Of a DNA stretch of 24,170 bases, positions 20,033 to 24,170 are shown piece after piece (the stretch's first letter is position 1; each line of letters opens with the position of its first letter). Source of the DNA: Baffinella frigidus (taxonomy: Eukaryota > Cryptophyceae > Cryptomonadales > Baffinellaceae); NCBI GenBank assembly GCA_026770585.1, contig MU646457.1, positions 46,058 through 70,227 of the forward strand, read 5' to 3'. A program made the position numbers and the translations under genes. The notes under the pieces are model-generated. The model searched no databases. It had not been told where the DNA came from and saw only the letters and a list, made by a program, of their open reading frames with translations.

Positions 20033-20244
20033 TTTGCACTTGGGTGACACGACGTTACACACGTGCACTTGGACACGCGAGAAGGACACAAGGACTCGTG
20101 ACAGGGGTTGGCAGCAACCCCCGAAACTTGTCAGCAACCCTCCGGGAAGCGGCGCAGTTCCTAAAAACCCTGCGGCTGTCGAAAAACTCCAGGACTTAAA
20201 CCCCGGCAAGCGATCTTCGCACGAACACCCACACAACCAAGAAC
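20033..20244 (+). promoter_or_regulatory. Upstream region and 5' leader of the ice-binding gene
   Basis: Between the repeat end and the ATG. No convincing TATA box is seen; the nearest AT-rich string (ATATTATAATTATAC near 19969) is inside the repeat. The start context AAGAACATGA has A at -3. Confidence 0.35.
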
Positions 20245-21003
20245 ATGACAGGATTCAAGTGCATCCTGGCGGCCCTCGTGCTCGCGACGGCGGCGGCCAC
20301 CGATCCCGTGCCTCTCGGCCTTGCCGGCGACTTCGTCATCCTCGCCAAGTCGGGCATCTCGACTATCCCCGCGTCGGCCATCACCGGCAACATTGGCGTC
20401 AGCCCCGTCGCGGCAAGTGCTATGACGGGCTTCGACATGATCGCGCATTCATCCAACACGTATTCCAAGTCAGCGCAGATCACGGGCCAAGCCTACGCGT
20501 CAGACTTCGCCTCGCCCACTCCTTCGACCATGACCACGGCCATCAGCGACATGCAGACGGCCTATACCAACGCGGCTGGGCGCCCCCTCTCGGATACCGC
20601 AAACAAGGACATCAAGGCTGGCCTCATCTCCGGGACGACCTTCAAGGCGGGCGTCTACAACTGGGGCACCGACGTCATGTTCAGCTCCGACATCTACCTC
20701 AAAGGCTCCAGCAGCGACATCTTCATCTTCCAGACCACCAGCAATGTCGTCGCGGGCAGCGGCGCGAAGGTCACTCTCGTCGACGACGGCTCCGGCAACG
20801 GCCCGCCCATCGCCGCCAACATTGTCTGGCAAGTGGCCGGATTCGTCGACGCCGGAACGACCTCGCACCTCGAGGGCGTGTTCCTGGTCAAGACCAAGGC
20901 TACCTTCAAAACCGGCTCCTCGCTCAACGGCCGCATCCTCGCGCAGACGGCCTGCACCCTCGACCAGGCTACTATCAAGCAGCCTGAGCTGCCGGGGGCC
21001 TAA
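20245..21003 (+). CDS. Secreted ice-binding protein, DUF3494 family
   Basis: 252 residues, single exon. Residues 1-18 form a signal peptide with a likely cut in AAA|TD, so the mature protein of about 234 residues would be exported. The body shows the DUF3494 (type I ice-binding) pattern: LGLAGDFVILAKSGIS at 24-39, AITGNIGVSPVAASAMTGF at 45-63, the AISDMQTAYTNAAGRP helix at 99-114, LISGTTFKAGVYNW at 127-140, IFIFQTTSNVV at 159-169, NIVWQVAGF at 192-200, SHLEGVFLVKTKATFKTG at 207-224 and LNGRILAQTACTLD at 227-240. Known members bind ice and inhibit recrystallisation, usually outside polar algae and microbes. Length fits a one-domain protein. The GC-rich codons match the exons of 1-10 kb. A long overlapping + frame from 20034 is a GC-driven shadow. 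The ice-binding face cannot be judged by eye. Confidence 0.95.
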   Translation: MTGFKCILAALVLATAAATDPVPLGLAGDFVILAKSGISTIPASAITGNIGVSPVAASAMTGFDMIAHSSNTYSKSAQITGQAYASDFASPTPSTMTTAISDMQTAYTNAAGRPLSDTANKDIKAGLISGTTFKAGVYNWGTDVMFSSDIYLKGSSSDIFIFQTTSNVVAGSGAKVTLVDDGSGNGPPIAANIVWQVAGFVDAGTTSHLEGVFLVKTKATFKTGSSLNGRILAQTACTLDQATIKQPELPGA

Positions 21004-21188
21004 GCTCCCCCCCGCACCGAGGCCTACAGGGGTACCTAGCTCATAAGAAACGACCACCCCCATAGGACCACCGTAGGGCCCTAGGCATAGGCCTACTGTA
21101 GGGTCCTAGGGGAATGCGGTTTCTTATGAGCGAGGTACCCCTGTAAGCCCCCCCCCGCACCGAGGCCTAAGTCTCCCCCCGCACCGAT
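21002..21188 (+). repeat. C-rich tandem repeat starting at the stop codon, split by a MITE
   Basis: Unit AAGCTCCCCCCCGCACCGAG GCCT occurs at 21002-21025 (its first bases are the stop codon's AA), 21145-21168 and, degenerate, 21169-21188. A family A element sits exactly between units one and two. Confidence 0.8.
21025..21145. mobile_element. Family A MITE, copy 6, in the 3' flank of the ice-binding gene
   Basis: Complete, 121 bp. TA+CAGGGGTACCTAGCTCAT to ATGAGCGAGGTACCCCTG+TA. Begins 21 bp after the stop, so it is probably transcribed in the 3' UTR, where it could fold into a long hairpin. Confidence 0.9.
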
Positions 21189-21203
21189 CTCTCCCCCGAG
21201 AGA

Positions 21204-21264
21204 CCTCTGGAACCATTGCCTCAGGGGTGTGCCAGGCATTGCCTCGAGGGTTTGGTTCAGGAGA
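21204..21264. repeat. Family I 61-bp hairpin, copy 2
   Basis: CCTCTGGAACCA and TGGTTCAGGAG pair around TTGCCTCAGGGGTGTGCCAG then GCATTGCCTCGAGGGTT. Equal in length to 11034-11094. Confidence 0.75.
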
Positions 21265-21865
21265 CGGCGCTCTCTCCCCGCACCTCTCGGGCGTCTTAGC
21301 ATCATCCGGAGGCGTGCGACCTTTCCGTTTCTGCGCGGTTGTGCTACACGTATGTCATCTGTAAAATAAACGGTCCTTTCGGAAGCTTTCTGTTTCTGAC
21401 AGCCAAACGTGTCTGCCCGCTCCTCTCACGCGCCCCCACGTACGGAAGCGAGTGTGAGGCCAGGCTGGTGCTAGAGAGAAAGAGAGTGCGAGAGAGAGAG
21501 AGAGCGCGCGTGCGAGAGAGAGTGAGGGAGAGGGAGCGCGCGCGAGAGAGAGATTGCAGCCGTGGTTGTGCGCATGCAAGGCCGGTACGTGTACCTCGGT
21601 CATAAGACACCGCCTCCCCCTTTCCATTGTAGGACGGGGTTGGCCTTTGAAGGAACCTGGTACCAAATGTCCATTTTGCGGAAATTCAAGCTAGTTCAAA
21701 CTCCCCAAAAGTCTGTGGACCGCAGCATACTGCGGTCCCGTCCTGGATTACAGCTGTACCCCCTCCTAGCCTCTGGCGTGGTTAGGTCCGTTACACTTTA
21801 CGGATTCGCAGCATAGCCGGGCATCAGCTGCTCCCATCGGAAACACTCAGCGTAATGCTTGAAAT
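21265..21865 (+). other. Stretch without recognised gene
   Basis: Contains AATAAA at 21365-21370 (a possible polyadenylation signal, position not tested), a GA-rich simple repeat (21472-21553), and a degenerate family A left arm (about 21586-21622, GTGTACCTCGGTCATAAG). A 9-bp stem GGACCGCAG-CATA-CTGCGGTCC lies at 21717-21738. Open frames over the GA repeat are artefacts. Confidence 0.5.
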
Positions 21866-21867
21866 AA

Positions 21868-22076
21868 CCACTCGAGAATGCTAGAGGGACCTTTTTACAT
21901 GTGTGGTTGTAAATATTTGTACCAGGATAAGGTAAAGTAACCTCCTGACTGTGCAATTTTCGCAGAGTCACGTATCAAAAGTCAACTTGCCATGAGGAAA
22001 TTAAACTTAAGGACACATATTCGCACTCTTAAAAGCACGTCGGTTTTAAACAGGCCCCTCTGGCGTTCTCGTGTGG
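21868..22076 (+). mobile_element. Family N element, copy 2
   Basis: 209 bp. Terminal repeats CCACTCGAGAATGCTAGAGG and, inverted, CCACACGAGAACGCCAGAGG. AA flanks both sides. The left 60 bp resembles the family E end (GGTTGTAAATATTTGTACCA against GGTTGTTAAATTTAGTACCA), so E and N are related. Confidence 0.85.
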
Positions 22077-22220
22077 AACGCTCTCGAGCGGGTACGCGAC
22101 ATTTTAACCTGAGGCCAGAACCTGGCCTCGGATTCAGGTATGCCGCTCGAGAGCGGACCGCAGGGCTTGATACTTGAATCAAAGCAGGGCCATCCAGCGG
22201 ATCCTTTCCACGGAAGGGCC

Positions 22221-22242
22221 AAGTATCCGCCTATGTTAGGAG
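22221..22242 (+). repeat. Family H remnant truncated by family A copy 7
   Basis: AAGTATCCGCCTATGTTAGG AG matches the H core and stops at the TA where the A element begins. Confidence 0.6.
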
Positions 22243-22463
22243 TACAGGGGTACCTCGCTTACGAGAAACTGCCCCACCCCCTAGGACCACCGTAGGGTCC
22301 TCGGCATCCCTCAAGTGGCCAGTAGGCGCATACGCCCTACCGTAGGGCCCTAGGACCTGCCTAGGACCTCTTGGGGGTCAAATTCGACCCCCTGGCCACT
22401 TAAGGGATAGGCCTACTGTAGGGGCCTAGGGGAGTGCGGCTCCTTATGAGCGAGGTACGCCTA
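22243..22463. mobile_element. Family A MITE, copy 7 (carries a family B element)
   Basis: Left TA+CAGGGGTACCTCGCTTAC, right ATGAGCGAGGTACGCC+TA. Its centre (GGCAT...AGGCCTACTGTAGG) is interrupted by family B at 22306-22408. Confidence 0.85.
22306..22408. mobile_element. Family B element, copy 3, nested in family A
   Basis: TCCCTCAAGTGGCCAGTAGG to CTGGCCACTTAAGGGA. Uninterrupted A copies read GGCATAGGCC here, so the insertion added the element plus at most an AT duplication. Confidence 0.85.
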
Positions 22464-22804
22464 CTCGCAAATAAGTTCTCACTGAGTTTCTTAATAATCA
22501 AGGAACGAAAGGCGGGTGTTTTCTCACGACCCAGGAAAAAAAGGCCTTTTGCTTACCCCCGGAGATTGGAGCTGGCGTATTTCCAGCCCCCCCTAAATGC
22601 AAACATTTTCCGATAAAAACGCGGTTCCCGAGTGGTGCAGCCTTGAAAATTTCATGGATTAAGAAACAAGGCGAGCGTTGTTCGTGAGTTCCTTAATAAT
22701 TAAGGAACGGAAGGAGGGAGTTTCAACGGTGTTCCTTAATAATTAAGGAACGGCCGGCGGGCGTTTTCAGATTCCCTGTTCCTTCTGAGCGAGGTACCCA
22801 TGTA
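22464..22804 (-). mobile_element. Family M element, copy 2 (inverted)
   Basis: The right end TTCTGAGCGAGGTACCCATG+TA is the M/A terminal repeat. The interior has TTCCTTAATAATTAAGGAAC twice (22688-22710, 22733-22752) alternating with GGCGGGCGTTTTC, the inverse of copy 1. The left end is unclear because it abuts family A copy 7. The 180 bp after it hold no gene. Confidence 0.65.
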
Positions 22805-22985
22805 CATGTAACCTGAGAATATTCAACGGAATCGACCCCTGCGTGTACGTAATTTAATAATGAGGAACCGACGGATCCCCCCTCTGTGTTCGCACTTCAA
22901 GAATACGGAGGAGAAACCGGATTCTCGGGACTTCTGGTAAATTGAGAACCCATCAGTTTTCAAGGTCGGCAACCCATAAAACAGC

Positions 22986-23067
22986 AGGACCACCACAGGA
23001 CCCTAGGCATAGCCCTACTGTAGGGTCCTAGAAGGAGGCGCTTTCTTATGAGCGAGGTACCCCTGTA
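22986..23067. mobile_element. Family A MITE, copy 8 (left arm deleted)
   Basis: Starts in the centre (GGACCACCACAGGACCCTAG) and ends TTATGAGCGAGGTACCCCTG+TA. The 176 bp that follow hold nothing recognised. Confidence 0.8.
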
Positions 23068-23243
23068 GAGAACACGGACCGGGCCGAGAAACGTTGTACG
23101 CCGAAAAGGCGTCAGATCTTGCCGCCGCTCGACTTTCCAGAACTGAGTTCACTGTTCGTTGACCAGGGTTCCAATTACAGGGGTTGCTCGAATTAAGGAC
23201 ACGCACCGCGCCTAGGGTGCCCATAGGCTTTTTTTCATACTCC

Positions 23244-23365
23244 TACATGGGTACCTTGCTCATAAGAAACTGCCCCCCCCCCTAGGACCACCATAGGCCC
23301 CTAGACATAGGCCTACTGTAGAGCCCTAAGGGGGCGCGCTTTCTTATGAGCGAGGTACCCCTGTA
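23244..23365. mobile_element. Family A MITE, copy 9
   Basis: Complete, TA+CATGGGTACCTTGCTCAT to ATGAGCGAGGTACCCCTG+TA. The sequence 23366-23610 after it holds one family J core (23500) and no gene. Confidence 0.9.
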
Positions 23366-23620
23366 CTGCATGACCCTCGGCAGGCAGCCCTGTGGAACCA
23401 TGGCCCTGCTTCCATTCTGTGATGAGTTTACTCCATAAGTCATTACAACTACTCAGGGCCGTTTCCCCCGATATGACTTACTCTTGGAGCCTTTTCCCCC
23501 TGAGGCGGGCCCGTCCAGGACCCGGTCCTCACAAGCCCTATCTGCAGCAGGGCCAGTCCTCGGAGCATAGGACCACTCCTAGGGCGGAGCGTGTCCCCAC
23601 TTCCGAGTAACCCCTATCCC

Positions 23621-23727
23621 TTAACCCTTAAGTGGCCAGGCGGTCAAATTTGACCGCTAAGCAGTCCTAGACAGGTCCTAGGGCCCTACGGTAGGGCGTA
23701 TGAGCCCACTGGCCACTGAAGGGTTAA
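23621..23727. mobile_element. Family B element, copy 4
   Basis: CCCTTAAGTGGCCAGGCGGT to GGCCACTGAAGGG, with TTAA on both sides (23621-23624, 23724-23727). The target is the TTAA in the end of another B copy. The duplication can be read as TTAA or as TA with one more terminal base. Confidence 0.8.
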
Positions 23728-23771
23728 GTGGCCATGGGGTGATATTTGACCCCAAGGAGGTGCTAGGCCCC

Positions 23772-23893
23772 TACAGGGGTACCTCGCTCATAAGAAACCG
23801 CCACCTCCTACTAGGACCCTACAGTAGGGCTATGCCTAGGGTCCTGTGGTGGTCCTAGGGGGGGGGCAGTTTCTTATGAGCGAGGTACCCATA
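23772..23893. mobile_element. Family A MITE, copy 10, nested in family B
   Basis: TA+CAGGGGTACCTCGCTCAT to ATGAGCGAGGTACCCA+TA, inserted in the centre of B copy 5. Confidence 0.85.
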
Positions 23894-23942
23894 CCTATAG
23901 CCCTGGGTAAGGGCGTATGAGCCTACTCGCCACATAAGGGAC

Positions 23943-24170
23943 CTCTCATAGACCCCCCCCTCTTAGACCCCCCCCTACTGCCCTCCCCCTCCACACACAC
24001 ACACTACACCTAGTTGGCCAGTAACCCACGCTACCCAGCGGGCCGCTGACCCACACTACACCCAGAAGCACTACACCAAGTTGCACTACACCCATTCCGC
24101 CAGTGACCCTCACCTACACCCCTTTCTCGCGTGAGGAGGGAGGCGGGCTCGCCCCCCCCCCCCCCCCCCC
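23943..24170 (+). repeat. C-rich low-complexity end of window
   Basis: CATAGACCCCCCCCTCTTAG repeats, a short (CA)n at 23992-24004, several ACTACACCCA/CACTACACC phrases, and 19 consecutive C at 24152-24170. The final homopolymer may be an assembly edge. No gene. Confidence 0.7.

Larger units (their letters stand above)
23614..23942. mobile_element. Family B element, copy 5, split by B copy 4 and A copy 10
   Basis: Left piece TATCCCTTAA (23614-23623), middle piece TTAAGTGGCCATGGGGTG to GCTAGGCCCC (23724-23771), right piece TAGCCCTGGGTAAGGGCGTA to CACATAAGGG (23897-23942). Removing the two inserts restores a normal family B layout. Confidence 0.7.

Noticed and set aside
20034-20987. 317-codon + strand ORF overlapping the ice-binding gene
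   Set aside because: It is rich in His, Arg and Gly from reading GC-rich codons out of frame. The frame at 20245 has a signal peptide and the DUF3494 pattern, so this is a shadow.
20500-21063. 187-codon minus-strand ORF
   Set aside because: Starts inside a family A repeat and runs antisense through the ice-binding gene; composition is GC-driven.
24152-24170. Terminal 19-C run as a biological feature
   Set aside because: At the very edge of the window after C-rich sequence, it may be a sequencing or assembly artefact.

Overview
The window looks like subtelomeric, repeat-rich nuclear DNA of a cold-adapted eukaryotic microalga. Three things point there: an intact, secreted DUF3494-type ice-binding protein gene (20245-21003, +); plant/algal-type telomere heptads (CCCTAAA and its CCCCAAA variant), oriented as expected for a left chromosome end; and coding segments of very high third-position GC split by GT-AG introns. 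A polar cryptophyte, pelagophyte or haptophyte would fit, but the sequence does not decide among them. No bacterial-style operon, tRNA, rRNA or CRISPR array was found.

Left third (1-10400, +). Almost no long ORF exists here, but thirteen short GC-rich segments chain into one phase-consistent reading frame. Each internal segment is bounded by AG and GT. The frame runs from an ATG at 68/74, preceded by an in-frame stop, to a TAA at 10397-10399. It predicts a Glu/Lys/Ala/Leu-rich, mostly alpha-helical, coiled-coil-like protein of about 315 residues. The introns are made largely of degenerate telomere-type repeats, palindromic MITE-like hairpins, simple repeats, and decayed extra copies of the neighbouring exons. 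I do not recognise the protein, and it may be a pseudogene.

Middle (10400-17600). This part holds two coding fragments broken by small palindromic transposons, a large inverted-repeat block (about 12.3-13.0 kb), and a 2.45-kb tract of degenerate telomere-type heptads (14498-16950). The tract is punctuated by a recurrent reversed module, GGGTTCCTAAACCC. A unique stretch with a small Cys/Trp-rich ORF of doubtful status follows.

Right third (17600-24170). A dense field of short palindromic elements carries the ice-binding protein gene as its only confident gene. One MITE sits 21 bp downstream of its stop codon, between two copies of a C-rich tandem repeat.

The small elements fall into families named here by letter. 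A: TA target, about 121 bp, ten copies. M: A-like ends with internal hairpin arrays. B: about 105 bp. C, D and F: hairpins. E/N: about 210 bp, ends CCACTCGAG, 2-bp target duplications. H, I, G, P and J: short dispersed repeats. A, B and N copies are nested inside one another, which gives an order of insertions. Several palindromes keep perfect pairing while their sequence differs between copies. All family names and boundaries were read by eye.
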